This document shows, in pieces, positions 19,363 to 32,498 of a DNA stretch of 64,000 bases. The stretch is from Hypsibius dujardini (lineage: Eukaryota; Tardigrada; Eutardigrada; Parachela; Hypsibiidae). Position numbers and translations under genes: made by a program. The number at the start of each line of letters is the position of its first letter. Positions within the stretch are counted from its first letter, which is position 1. The stretch lies in the NCBI GenBank assembly GCA_001579985.1, contig LRSR01005316.1, positions 1 to 64,000 on the forward strand, written 5' to 3'. A model generated the notes under the pieces. The model was not told the DNA's origin. It was given only the letters and a program-made list of their open reading frames with translations, and did not search any database.

Positions 19363-22300
19363 AACCAGATATACCATTGCGTAACTATTATCATTATCAT
19401 TAGTAATCCATTATGTTTTAATCGTCGTTTTCCATTAGCTACTTCTTTGCTATTTCTTTAACTCTTGACCACCTTGTTTCTCTCTCGTCTCTTGCCTGTC
19501 TTTTCGTGCTACGCTACATTCGGAGGCTCGTACCGATAATCTTACTCAATTTTTTTGGGTCTTGGATAAGTTTTTTTTCCGCCGTAGGCGGAGTGACAAG
19601 TCACATTAGCCGATTCTGTCCACAAAAAAGCAATGCAAACTTTCGACGCCGTAATGATGGCATTAACCGCAACTTCAGACATCAACAAAATTCTAACAAT
19701 AACTACCGCTCACAAAACTATCAAACCCGCTCGCAACCTGTTTACGTGTACCCATCCCCTCAAGCGTCGTTAAATACGGACGGCCATTTCTCGCAACTAA
19801 CTTTGCAACCAACCTCGCCTTTTCCGCAGACTTTACCTTATGTCTCTGCACAACCACAGTTTCAACTGTCTCAGCCTTCCGTTTCAGCTCCACTCCTTGT
19901 TGTAACGCAAACCAGCCAATTAGCTTTATCCGCCATCCCACAATATTTTGCCATTTCAGCGGCTTCGTCATTCGTGCCCTTCCAAACACCAATCTTTATT
20001 GAGGCTGCTCCGTCTCAGTATAACGTACCATCGTATGTTGGTTTGCCTGTACCTGTCCCTTCTATTCCTTGTCCTACCAAAAATGGTTTTGTTGATTGCG
20101 TGTCACTTGCTGATATTGTTGGTGCGTTAAATTCTATAATTTTGGCCAATGGTATACCAGCCGATTGCGTGCTTGACACTGGAAATGAAATATGTTTAGT
20201 CAGTTGAAAGTTTGTTGCAATGAATCGCGTCTCTACCGTTGAATGGAGTGGTCCAAATGTCTTTGTGGCCGACAGTATTCATTTACACATCAAAGAAGCA
20301 TGCAAATTAAACAATAATTTGCTTACTTTTTCCTGTACCGGTGTTTGTAGTGTTGTTGATTTCGCTTATGACATTTTTTTTGGCATTGCTCTTTGGGTTT
20401 AAGGATATTGAAGTCAATAATACCGAAGTCTGGCTTAGTGACAAAACGTCACAAACAGATTACAAGCTGGTTTAAGCGATTAATCTGGGGTTCTATCTAA
20501 GCGTTCGCCCTTGACGGCAACCAGACGTTTTCGTCACCTACAGCAAGGCCCGTTGGGATTTAGACGACGCAACGCCTAAATCACTGGTGGAAGTATCCGG
20601 ATGGTACAAGCCAGTACTTGGCCAAAACACTACCCCACTGCCAACAACAAACCAATTTTCCTACGTGACCACGTCTGGGCTGGATGCATCAATGCGCATT
20701 TTGGCTATTTTAAGAATAAAAAGTCTCACTATTTTGATCTGATTCACAACGATTTGGCCTATCTCTACTGTGTAACTGACATAGCCACAGTTTCACCACA
20801 ATCAAATCTTGGCCGCTAGTGAACTTGGCTTACCGGAATGTTACGCAGTAAGTGCCGCCTCCTCCTCTGGTTTAATAAAAAAATGTTTGCCGATTTATGT
20901 AAGTTTGGCGTAAAAACTGAACGCTGCGATCAACAACCTGACTGGGACAATCGCATTGTCGAACTGGACCGCAAAACATTACGTAATCATTCACCCTGTT
21001 TCTGAAAAGACTCAATTGCCAATTTTGACGGAAATTAGTACGAGTATCGCAGTTTCGTTTGGCAATTCATCGCGCCGACAAATTATCTGGAAATAGTGTA
21101 ACTATTTTCTCAATTTGATACCGAAGTGGATCGTGCTGAAAATTATATGAAATTATTTGAGTAAAATAGCTGATTCTGATCATCGCAAATTTTATTCCAT
21201 TTTGGAAAAGCTCAGCGGTTTATTGGTGGCCAATCAAGTGATCGCGGTTCATGAGTTCATCGAAACTACAAAGGCTGACGTGTCTGCCCCTCCTATCCTA
21301 ACGTTATTTCAGTAAGTCAAATACGCTACAATTGGCTTGATACTGCTCGGCCATGTTTATTGCTGCTGCACTTGGACTTGCTGCTGTCACTCCAAACTGA
21401 TTCTGCTTTGTTTCTTAACATCTCGCCGCTTTCGTGGTCGTTACCAATCTGCTGCTCAAAATACTGATGAACCTACCGAACATGAAGTCGTTTGCTTCAC
21501 TGAAGTTATTCCTTTGACTTCTTTTATTCAACCTGCTGCCATGGTTTTTAAACTTCACCGGTTACAGTAACAGTTTTTCAGTGCCAGGCCGCTCTCACTT
21601 TTTTGATGAGTCAACGGACGAGGTCGTCACCCATCACGTCAATCCGCTTCGACGGCCGTCTGGATTTCGTCTTATTCTAACGATGCGCCCTGTATCAACA
21701 CTTACAATTACTCCTTTGGACACCCGCCCACTCATGTCTCGCCGACCGCGCTCAACTGTTATGGAATTGGTACCGTCTTTTGTATCTTGCCCAATTTCGG
21801 TGATGGGTTTGAGTTATCGTTTATCTATCATTTTGTGCCTGGCTTCTCCCTTTTAACTAACCGCTTGGGTGTATTGTATTGTGTTTTCAACTTAACCGCT
21901 GACAGTTCAATCCACATTTATATATTAATCAAAAAAGAGGAGGGAAAAAAGAAATGCCAGAAAATTTTGAAATTGTCTAAAAATAAAATGAAATCTAATT
22001 TTTACCAACCCTCTGGCCAAAAAATAAGCACGGGCCAAATAAGTATATAATACGGCTACCGAAGTTGTATTTTGTGTTTCATTTCAGCCTACCGAAATTA
22101 ATTAGACAGGCAATCTGGTCTAAATGAAAAAACAAATGAAAATGTGAAATTGGGCAGGACCAGACTTGGGAACACAGAAAAGAAAAAAATCGATTCTGCT
22201 TGTCAGAAAATTGAGATACGATAAGATTGTCTTCATTCACCTTTTCGTCACATACGGATTCTTCTAAATTGGCTTTGGGAATTTTCTGCATTTCACGTTC

Positions 22301-23130
22301 TTTCTCCTTGAATGGCTTTTTTCATATAAATAAACTTTCTGCATTGCGTTAATCTGTTCTTGGGTTTCATTATATTCTGTTTCACTCCATCAATCATGAC
22401 CCACTGTTCGACGCCGCTCGTTTCGGACAGTAATGACTCCCTACCGAAATTGGTCATAGCCAAGTCTCTCTCTGTCTCTTCACCCAGATCCTAGCAAATT
22501 TACCATCACGAGCTCTCCAAGTCCATTTTCATCAGGTCTCAATTCCTTCATTGTGGATGATAATGGCATGACTGTTCAACCCGCCTTGCTGGTTCCCGTC
22601 CCGTCTGCTACCGTCCACCAACGTTCTCCTTCCCCTGAATTTTCACCTCCGTACGGTCCCATGAACATGCCTAATGATTTCGGTGACGAGAACAACCGTG
22701 CGTTCAATGTTTGCCTCTGGGTCCGCTCCAACTTGTGTTTTCGACTTGAAGGAGACCCAATAAACACCATCGATGAAATTGCGTCACGTGCATCACCTTT
22801 TTGGATAAAGCTGACAAACCCGCTTTTTACCGCAATTTGAGCAGTGCCATTTCAGCTATCTTCGGTAAGACTACTGAACCTCAACGCGGTTTTCGCCGTC
22901 ATGAGTTCCGTCCTGACCAACCTTTAAACCCCTCTTCTGCGCGCTGCATTCGTGACGTCGTCTTACATTATCACTTTTCGGACTTCATCCTCGCTCTTTT
23001 AGTTTTGAATATTCTTAATATGTTTCTTAAATAGGAGGGAATATCGCAATTAGATATTCCATTGAGTAACTATTATCAATATCATAAGTAATCCAATATG
23101 TCTTAATCATCGTTTTCCATTAGCTACTCG
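19363..23130 (+). mobile_element. Old, broken LTR retroelement
   Basis: An ~80-bp direct repeat (about 19363-19443 and 23044-23128, several differences) marks LTR remnants; the right copy follows a purine-rich AGGAGGGA. The left-hand internal part (19506-20207) is a basic, Asn/Gln/Pro-rich gag-like region ending in a retroviral-type aspartic protease motif (VLDTGNE), with more protease-like sequence after it. Farther right there is a cysteine-rich hydrophobic stretch that may be an envelope-like membrane anchor, and another gag-like or unknown ORF region near 22.5-23.0 kb. I cannot recognise reverse transcriptase or integrase, so it seems internally reduced. It is broken many times (order of ten or more), and the LTR divergence suggests a rather old insertion. 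Family: LTR, possibly Ty3/Gypsy-like, not firmly assigned. Confidence 0.6.
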
Positions 23131-23839
23131 CAAATGCAAAGTCTAGAATGCAAAACCAAATTGTACCACAAGATTTTTGTCAAAAGAAAAACCGAAACAG
23201 TAAGGTGTACAACAACAACGCAACTGAACTTGCGATGCCTGTCGGCAGTACGCCTCGTTTTAGAGAACAAGAATTGTTATTCATCTGCTATTTGTAAGAG
23301 CTATACCATATGTAGTATAAGTAACTTCAATGTGAATTCTTCTGCTTCCACTAACTCATTAAGCTGCATTACCCTAAAGTCAAACAAAGTAGAATATAAC
23401 AGTAACGGGTCTGGTCAAAATTTTTAACTATTTTAACCGAGTGCTGGAAAGCCGAAACGATTCTTAGATTTTCCCAATACTAGTACACGGGCTGTGTCGC
23501 TTGGAGAAAGAACCAGCTGAATGGTGGGCCGGACAGTGAGGCGACTGGTTTTTGTGGTGTTGCCGGCCTACCACTTTAGTAAGCCGCCTGATCCACAGCC
23601 AATTAAGCCGAGTTTAGGAAAAGCAGCTACGAAAAAGGATTGGTAAGAAGAAAGAATGAGAGTAACCGGAAGTTATCCCAACAATTAACGTCCTCTTCCC
23701 AGTATTATTATGAGTGAGATAAGGCTTAGTCCGGAAAGCAGATAGTATAGGACGATGGGACGGTCGGAGGAAATGGCCATTCCGGTAGGTGCTACTGCTG
23801 CTACTTGCCGCGTTGGACATGTGTGTCTTTTCATGTGCC

Positions 23840-23951
23840 GGCGTGTTTGTCTGTCTGCCGGATTGCTGTTTGTCTATCTGTCGGTCTGTCGGTCTGTCGG
23901 TCTGTCGGTCTGTCGGTCGGTCGGTCGGTCGGTCGCACGGTCGGATTGCTC

Positions 23952-24005
<54 letters not shown>

Positions 24006-24500
24006 GTTTGTCTGTCTTTTTTTCTGCTTGTCTTGGTGCAGTATCGTTTTTGCGGAAGTCCAAGTTCTATTTTATTCCAGGTAGGGGTAAATAACCGGAG
24101 TGCTATTGGACCCCTAGTGACGTATACAGGAAGGGGTAAAATAGTCGGGGTGCTATTGGGCCCCTAGTAACGTATCCAGGTAGGGGTAAAATAGCCGGGA
24201 TTCTATTTTACCCCAGGTAGGGGTAAAATAGTCGGGGTGCTATTTGGCCCCTAGTGACGTATACAGGTAGGGGTAAAATAGCCGGGATTCGATTTTACCC
24301 CAGGTAGGGGTAAAATAGCCGGGGTGCTATTTGGCCCATAGTGACGTATACAGGTAGGGGTAAAATAGCCGGGATTCGATTTACCCCAGGTAGGGGTAAA
24401 ATAGCCGGGATTCGATTTTACCCCAGGTAGGGGTAAAATAGCCGGGGTGCTATTTGGCCCCATACACAGCAAATAGGGGTAAAATAGCTGTAGCCTATTA
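23840..24500. repeat. Foldback-like element, copy iii, with GTCT/GTCG microsatellite
   Basis: A GTCTGTCGGTCG microsatellite (23840-24030) is followed by at least six alternating units of GGGGTAAAATAGCC(GGG) with AGGTAGGGG and GTGACGTATACAGG spacers. It ends GGGGTAAAATAGCTGTAGCC at about 24497, which is end 2 of the family and matches the left end of the 58.58 kb copy. The same link sequence, GCGGAAGTCCAAGTTCTATT, joins microsatellite to units here and, inverted, at 17.88 kb. ORFs are translations of repeats. Confidence 0.8.
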
Positions 24501-24802
24501 CTATTGAAAAATCTCGGTCCGCGTTCGAGTACGTGCTCTCAAAATGTTCCAGTTTCATCTTCCTGTTCTATTATTTAAAGAGAATTTTACACTCATCAGT
24601 AAGTTCGTTCTTGTTTATCTTGGCGATCAATTGTTTACGCAAAAGTATGTTCCAGTTAAAACAGCATTTTCCATTTGCGATACGATCCGATCCGTTTGTT
24701 TCTAATCAAAACAGCTGATTCATTTAATTAAGATCAGAGGATTTACGAGTATTTTCTCCCTCTGCATGGTGATTTGCTTTACAGCAACTGCCATTTTTCA
24801 AT

Positions 24803-27800
24803 ATGGACATCTCCAGTGGAAACGATCCCGGCGATCGTAAAGAGCAGGATGGCAATCATAATGATCCGCAACTGAAGATGGTCGTCGCTGGACTGGAGCA
24901 GTCGTCCTCATCCAAGTCGAGACGACGAAAGAAAGCCAAACAAGCATCCAAAGCCCGGCGGGATGCAGCAGGAGATATAGACACAACCGGCAGTGTATCA
25001 GAACTTCTTTCGGGTGGAAGAGCACCTGCTTCATTCTCGCAACCGCTGCAGAGCTCATTCAGTCAGAAGAAGACGAAAAGCAAGAACAAGAACAAGAGCG
25101 TTGCTCACAGCCTCATCGACCCATCTACTGACCGACTCATGTCGCCCACCAAAAGGTGCCAACATGAGGAGAAGATTGCCAAGGCACTGGAGAACCGAGA
25201 GTTGATTTTGCAGGAGAAGACAGAGAAAGTACGCCAGCAAGCCAAGAACAAGAAAGTTGAGGTATGGTGTCATTCGGTTGATTTATTGATTTTTGCTGGC
25301 CTTTTCTTCATTATGTAGTTTATGGACCGCGTTCTTGTCGTTGTAATTTTGGTTGATTGTTGGATTTACGTGCGTTGCTAGTTTGTTTGAATGAAGGAAT
25401 ATAGTAGCTACAGTGCTTGTTGGTCGTTGCAGGATGCTCGGATTCAAAAGGCTGCTGCATTGCTGCAGGTGCGCGAAAGTCACAACGATCGCTTGCGGAA
25501 AGCGGAAGAGAAGCGACAGAAGCAAATCACCACCATCAAAATCAAGGCGCGAGACGAGGCAACCAAAGTCGATGAAATACATTTTATCAACAGCCTTAAG
25601 TCTCAGAATCGGATTATGGATGTCTTAGAGAAGGTTAGCAAAGATTCGCTGCCCATTCCATCAGTTTGCTTATTTCGTAGTATTAGACATTGCTCTTGAC
25701 ACCCTTGCTCGTTTTACAACAGCTTAATTTGCTGTTTTTTTTGCGGCGATAATAAGAGATATTTTATTAATCTTACAGGACCAGAAGGTGGTTTCCAGAC
25801 AGCAGATTCTCGAGGAGGAGCGCACTAAACGCAACGAGGAGAATGCACGGCGAGATGCAGCCGTGAGTGAATAATGTACTGATCATGCAAGATATCACAG
25901 TAGTATATCTGGCTTCCGGTGCTTTTTCTTTGCATCATCAAGCATCATCACACATCCATCAAGTGATGGACACGGAAGCAGCTTTGTCAGCTTGGCACGG
26001 GAATAGATTCTTTTTTTTATTGTAGGTGGAAGATCGTCGACGCCTTCAAGAGCAAGAACGCGTGACCAAAATCACTGAAATGGAGGAGAAGAAAAGACTG
26101 AAGGTGAAGAAAGCAGAACAGACAGTCAACTCTCGCCTGCAGCTAGTCCGCGTTAAAGCGCGCGACCGCGAACACAAGCTGACTGCCATTGAGGCGGCAC
26201 AGCAGGCTAATCTAGACTCGCTAAAGGAGCGAATCCAACGCAAGATTGAAATCAGCACTCGCCTCCATGAAGAAAGGTTAGTGGTAGTTGTCGAGTTTTA
26301 CTATCAATAATTGCTCGAACCTGGAATCGTCACCTTTCTTCCTAATGGAAAATTATTCTTATTCAGAATGGAACTGAAAAGATTGCGAGCTCAGTATTTA
26401 CGAAGTCCTCGGCCTGGTTCTGCGGACTCGGCGGGGCACCTCCCAGTATGCTGCACAAGGAAAAGAGACACTCGTACTTACAATCAGGTTGGTTTATGGT
26501 TTCGGGGTCTGTTGCAGGAACTAATATATTCTGAACGATGCCGATCCTACACCGGCGACAGTTCTCCACGAAGGGACGGGGACGTGAAGGACAAAATCCG
26601 AATCCAGATAGAAATGGATGACATTTTTAATCGATATCAGAGAAAGGGGAACAAGTTGCGACAGCGACTGCTAAAGAATTCTCTCCCCGTCGAGGTCGTC
26701 TCCCGCGGCTCGTACATGGAATGTGGAGATGTTTCACACGCGTTGGATCTGCTTAGTGGTCTAAGATTCGTGACAACCTTCGCGAAATGGACCCACCAGA
26801 TAGCCTCTTCGTTGGAGCCGTGTCTTGAACGGCTGATACGTCACATCGGGTTTGTGATGCGGTCGAAAGAAAAGAATTTGGTATTGAGTCTGCCGTTCTA
26901 CAATGAGTTACCTTGAAAGAGATGTTCACGTCCGTTCTTTACTTTCAGACTGAAGAGTTGCGAACTGGTGTGATGCAGACGGTGGAGTTTTGCATGGCAG
27001 CCATCACATCTTCCCTTGGATCTGAGCATCCCTCACCGGTCCCGGAGAAACCAGTGTGCGCAATGTACAACCTTCTCATCTCCCTTCTGGCCTGTGATAC
27101 GTTTAACAGTCTTCTCGCAACGAACATTTTTATTGGGGTCTTGGAGCAAGCCAAATACTTTTCGGATGCTCTGATCTTCGGACGACAAGGGAATCGTTTG
27201 GTACCGGAAGCGGTATTTTCCTCTTGCTTTCAGGTTCGTGCAAAAGGTCTTTCTGCCTTTTATAGCTAAATCCAATAACAAATGCAATGTTTGGTCTTGC
27301 AGGCCGTTGACCGAATCCTCTGCCATCTTCACCATGTCTGTAGCACTCAGGAAGCCGACACGACGGATGAGAATTCGGATCGACAAACTGATTTGATCAA
27401 GTATTTGATGACCTGTGGCTTGGTGCAGATGTTGGGTCGCTACCACGTTTTGCCTCTGCATCATGAGGACGACAGGCTACGCTACCTCCGTCGCAGCTTT
27501 CAGTTCACCACCTGGATCAGCCGCCTGATGTCGGCTCGGAAGCAGTCAGCCGAAGTTAGTGTGGAGGGATCAGCGATTAATCGGGCGCTGGACTCGGAAT
27601 TGGTCATCTTTCGAGACGTTCTCAAGTCGGCTCCTGTCCAGAGGTCATTTTTACTCGAAGCTTTCTTTCTTCAGGGCTGTGTTGTGATGGAATTGGTTTA
27701 ATTTTGTTGTAGCTCGGTGACGTTATTGTACGATCTGTTGCGTTTGGGAAGATCGGAGCCTCGGTCCGGTGAGTCAGGCACTCCCGAACTGGCCCAGGAA

Positions 27801-28733
27801 TCTTATCGTTTAGCTTCGGACATTATTCGCATGCTGAATTATATCGGTGGTGCTGACTTGGTCCCTTTACAAGTAAGTAGGCCTTTCTGTTTAACCCTTC
27901 TTTATACAAGATATTGTCTTGCATTGCAGACGGTTTTTCGGGATTTAGCGTTGAGCATTCAGTTTCGCCACATTTGTTCCTTCCTCATCCGCTTTTGCCT
28001 GGCCTTCCACGAACAGCGAGCTCATCTTCTCCATGAGGTGGTACTTTTCATTGGTCAGTTTGCTTTTCTGAGCACTGACCACCAAGATATTCTTCACGCC
28101 GGCCACCATCCCACCTTGCTCCATCAGCTGGCTCAGTTTCCGGTGGAATACTTTTCCTGTGGCACTCTGCAGGATGTCCTCTTGCCGACTCTCATCATCT
28201 GCTGCTTCCAAAACCGGAAGAACTGTCTTATAATGTCCGAGGAGCTTGATTTGAATCATCTGACTTTGTATATTAAGGTGTGGCCAATGGGTTCAACCGG
28301 TGTTGTTCGACTGGTTGCATTACGAGTACTGTCCTTTTCAGGACAGGGAACTCAATTCTTGGCCTCACATGACATTGGGCCGGCATTTTGCATTATCACG
28401 AAAAGCCACGCCGTTCTATATCAATCTCTTCCGGGAGCACTCTGGAGAAGGTGAGTCTTTTTTGTGATGACTATTACATCGCTATTCAAAAGTGATTGAT
28501 TCTGTTTGTGGATTGGGTTAGATTTCTGTCGGTACTCATTTTTTGCACGGTTTCCGCGGGCGTTGTGGAGCACTGCCGCGCAATTCTTTTACGTTTGCTG
28601 TCCTCCGGAAGATATGCTGACAGCGGAGTCTGAGTCAGTTTCGGCTAAAAACGACCACCTCGATATCTTCTTCCGCAAAATGTGTCTCATGCTCTCCGAC
28701 GGTGGCGGTGTCCTGCCGCCTTATACCGTCTGA
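24803..28733 (+). CDS. SCAPER: SCAPER-like protein (S-phase cyclin A-associated protein in the ER)
   Basis: Twelve exons (24803-25261, 25433-25633, 25779-25862, 26026-26276, 26367-26487, 26518-26880, 26949-27233, 27303-27643, 27713-27872, 27930-28277, 28342-28450, 28522-28733) join in frame to 977 aa. A basic, Ser-rich N-terminus precedes the SCAPER coiled coil: LENRELILQEKTEKVRQ, DARIQKAAALLQVRESH, RLRKAEEKRQKQITTIK, KRNEENARRDAA, AAQQANLDSLKERIQ. The helical C-terminal half includes CSFLIRFCLAFHEQRAHLLH, LPTLIICCFQNRKNCLI and ARFPRALWSTAAQFF. The C2H2 finger that follows the coiled coil in vertebrate SCAPER is not visible, and the protein is shorter than the human one (about 1400 aa). The family acts at the ER and in ciliary and mRNA-related roles. 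Confidence 0.9.
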
Positions 28734-29540
28734 TTAACTTCTTTCTTCTCTCTTTTCGAATCTCTGTGTGCTGGTTTCATTTTGTTTCTCTCACCTTAAC
28801 GCAGCACTTGCTAACCAAATATACTGCCACCGGTGTCTTTGAGTTGATACTACGTACAGTAGAAAATATTACTGTCGTTATCAAAAAGATTGTTTGTTTT
28901 GATGGAAAAAAGCAGACAAGATTGTAATTGAACTTGAGGATGAGATTTTGGTCGCGAAAGTGGCGTGAGATTGAGATTTAGAGCGAACGAACAAGAGAGG
29001 ACCGGTTGCGGGCAAATATTTTTAAAATGCAGAGGGGATTGAGTTGAGTTGGAGTTGAGAGAGAGTTACGTCAATTGAAAGACTTGGTGTCAAGGGCGGA
29101 TCTGAAGGGATGAAGAATAATGAGAAGATTAAGAAGATAAGAAGTTTAATGACACAGCTGTTTGTTGTGGAAATGTTGGGCACTGCCAGCTAACCGTTTA
29201 ACTTGTCCATGTCGGAATGATGAGTCCCGGACATTTATTGTCCACTCTCAGTCGGGACAGGACAGCAGTATAAATTTGTAAGTTCAGTTGGAGGCACTTT
29301 GTAATGTTTTTTCCCGCTGCCGCGCGCGCTTCGCTTATCAGATGGGTCCTGTCCTGGGATGAAAAAGGGAGCAGGGATAAAGTTACGTCTAGTACAATAC
29401 ACATCAAGAGAAGATGAGAAAAAGGGGGAAGCACGAGGAGATTAGCGAGTGATGTAACAGGATGAGATAGTGTTGTGTGTACACTGTTTTAATGCAGGAT
29501 GCAGCCTGTCTTACCCAAAAGAAAGGAGGGAAAGAAGGAC
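28734..29540. other. Convergent 3' region
   Basis: It lies between the SCAPER stop and the stop of the minus-strand gene. On the minus strand an AATAAA at about 29237-29242 could serve as poly(A) signal for that gene; the ORF 29198-29434 is then 3' UTR. Confidence 0.5.
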
Positions 29541-32498
29541 TTAACAGAGCCAGGGTGGCGCGTGATGAAGAGTGCCACCGATTGCGATCGATATGAGGGC
29601 AAGTATGAAGAGTGTTAGGGTCAGAGATTGACTAGGAGACGGCCCACGGCTCCTGCTCCCTCCAGAGGACGATCCATAATCGTCATCCTCCAAGTGTTGA
29701 ACGTCACCGGGGCTGCCTTGGCCGTCCAATACCGGCTCTGGACATTGGTAGTATTGTCTGGCGAATTTGTTGAGGGCCTCGATGTGATCCGCTCCGCACG
29801 GATGCGTCGGCTGCAGCGGGATGCAATCTCGAATGTTGGGATTCAAGTACTTCCTATATTACATATATAGAGTACATACGCACATGCCTTTGTCTGAACG
29901 CCACACCATAAACGGCTGAAGAGGAATGTAAAATATTGACATTAACCTGCAAATCTCCTCATTGTAAAAGATTGATTTCGGCGTGACCTGCTTCAGCACT
30001 TGCTCCGACCCGAAGGAAAAGTCCAGACACGGAACAAGCTCCAACGGGAACGAGCCCTGCCCCTGCCCCTGCTGTTGCTCCTCCCGACTCAGACACGCTT
30101 TAGCGGCTTTCGTCAAGCCTGGTGTGGTAGGATAAAAGAGAAAAAGGGAAAAAGCATAAATCCTGGAGATATGCATAATGGTAAATGTGACGCGCATCAT
30201 CAGCGTAATGAAGGCGAGAGAAAGAGAGAGTTGGCCGGGTACTTGAGCACGCAAAGGGCGCCTCAAGAATATGTCTGTCACTTACCCAACAAAAGATCCG
30301 TCGTCGCGGCCCGGTCAGAATAGAGTTTGAGGAGTTGATTGACAGAAGTTAACAAGGGCTCGTCCTCCGCTTTCTTTAAATTGCATTTGGTCAGATCAAA
30401 GCCCGCGGGAATCTCAAAAACATCGCCTGCCGACGATTCCAAGGATAGGTAGCTCTCCAGACTCAACGACAGCAGTTCCCCCATAAACCTAAAAAACATT
30501 GCAAATATTTATTCAAACAACCTATGACTAACTAATATAAGACAATTAAGAACAGCATGTACGGTCAATCAATTTCACCTCAACATGTCACACAATATCT
30601 GACGGTTTGCTTTTATTAGATTGAATCGAGTTAAGAAATAGGTCAGGTTACACAACACAAACCTCCCCTTCCGGTTATGTTACACAATCCTATTCCTGTT
30701 AAATGGAAGGAAGGAAGGAAGGAAGGAGGGAAGGAAGGAAGGGAGGGAGGGAAGAAAGGGAAAAAGTGTACAGCGTGGTGAATAAAGGTATCTTCTATCT
30801 CCCGCTGATCTGTCGGCTCATTAGTAGATATCAACGACCGGGCTTCCGGTACCTTTTCATCCTATATCCTTTTTTACTGTACGACCGGTAGAGCCCTACA
30901 ATTCAATATGAAGCACCTACTAGAGCCTAATTACCTGGCTTTTGCGTTTGTTGTCTCTCCGCTCATCATGTCACTCGCAAGGAGACCGCTCGCCATGTTG
31001 GGCAGTTCAGAGAAGGGCAGCTCGTAGTTCCATCGGGCAAGCATGCAGGGATCAATCCGACTGGCTGTCGGATCTTCCGGCTGGGCCTTGGGCGTGTAGA
31101 AATAACTGGAATATTTGTAGCGATAGCGAAAAGGAACATGAGAATTCTGCTGCCAGGGCATTCCATGAGGGAACAAATCCTCAACTAAAACATTATAAAC
31201 GTCCAAATCTGTGTCCGTATTCGTCAACTTCTAGTGTAAAGTACCGTTAATTACCGTCTGGCTGCTCCGGAGAGCTTGCTCCTAACACCCGGGCAGTCCG
31301 TTGACGCGCCATATTGTCCCGACCACCACCACCGGTTGGGGGTCGTGGCGGTGATCGTGGTTCGTGCTCTTTTTTCCTCATTTCATTGTCTTCGCTGGTT
31401 CCAAGACGAAGGGAGAGATGCGTCTGGAGGTTGTGAAAAAAGTGCTGGGAAAAGACCTTTGAACTGGTTACTACTCCGTCGCCTGAAGCAGTCAATTTCT
31501 TGACGGATTGAGTACGGTTCCGGTAGGGATTGCGATGGGCATGTCTTTTGTGGGATGAGACCGGTGTGGTTCGTGGCCTGGATGTTGCCTCTTGCTGTTG
31601 GAGCTTATGGCTCGATGACAACGACGACGGCTGGGGATCATGATCGACTTCGTGAAAGATGGAGTTGTGCCATTTTGATGTGTCCGCTAGATTGGACGGT
31701 GATATCTTGCCTGCGCCACAATATTATCATTTTTTTGTTAAGGAAGACAAGATGGCCGAAGGAAGAAACGACATAGAAATCAAACAAAATGAACAAGCCT
31801 GTTTCGCAGTGAATTGTCTAATCAATGATCTCTCATTACGAAATAATCTAATTAAACCTAAAGTTTGATTTATTCAACGAATGCAGAATCGAGTGTTTGC
31901 TGTTTAAACTTGATCGATCTAGCTGTTACTTTGTGACGCCTGTGCCGGCTGGCAGAATCGGTTGAAAAAGCTAGCCAAGTTATGTGAATCGAAAATTAGG
32001 ATATTGTTTTAGCGCTGTCTATGCGGTATTTTAAAGTAAAGAATTATTTGCGACCACAAGCTAGATTTCTTTCAAGATTCGAGCTTTCCGCGTGTACAGT
32101 ACAGTACTTCTGTACTGCAATAGATTTCTGTATAAGATACAAAAAAGAAAGAGAAGCTAATATGGTAGTAGGTAAAAATACGCTATTTCGATATAGACTG
32201 TATATTTAAAAAGCCATAGCTAGGTTTTAATGTGGATGAAATTGTATTGGCAATAATTACAATGCAAGTCAGCCCTACTTGCCTAGTTTTTGGTGATTAC
32301 ATGTACACAAGAATTACGACTATAATTTTAGAGGTGGAAAATGATGGTGTTTCTGTTGGCGACCCAAATAAACCGTAATTAAAGCGTGTACTGTATATGC
32401 GAAAGCTCTCTCGCACGGAAGGAAAAGGGAAGACTCACTCACTCACACTCACCTAGCAGGAGTGTCATGAAGATGAAGGGTAAATAATGATAGTCCAT
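29541..32498 (-). CDS. Secreted or GPI/membrane-anchored protein of unknown family, 504 aa
   Basis: Six exons: 32453-32498 (signal peptide MDYHYLPFIFMTLLLG), 31289-31710, 30935-31230, 30286-30488, 29884-30118, 29541-29853. They stay in frame if exon 2 uses the weaker GTGTTA donor. After the signal there is a low-complexity basic/Ser/Pro stretch. The folded part is about 300 aa, with VLVEDLFPHGMPWQQ, FRYRYKYSSYFY, PCMLARWNYELPFSELPN and NPNIRDCIPLQPTHPCGAD, and about eight scattered cysteines. A Ser/Gly linker and a hydrophobic tail (LTLTLFILALISIAIGG) follow, as in GPI-anchored or type I proteins. I do not recognise the family. The long first intron (31711-32452) is non-coding. Confidence 0.65.
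30703..30760 (+). repeat. GGAA microsatellite
   Basis: A run of GGAAGGAAGGAAGGAGGGAA units lies inside an intron of the unknown secreted gene. No function is inferred; ORFs on both strands here are shadows. Confidence 0.85.

Noticed and set aside
23614-24167. ORFs with Cys-Leu-Ser-Val strings on both strands
   Set aside because: Translations of the GTCT/GTCG microsatellite and adjacent repeat units.
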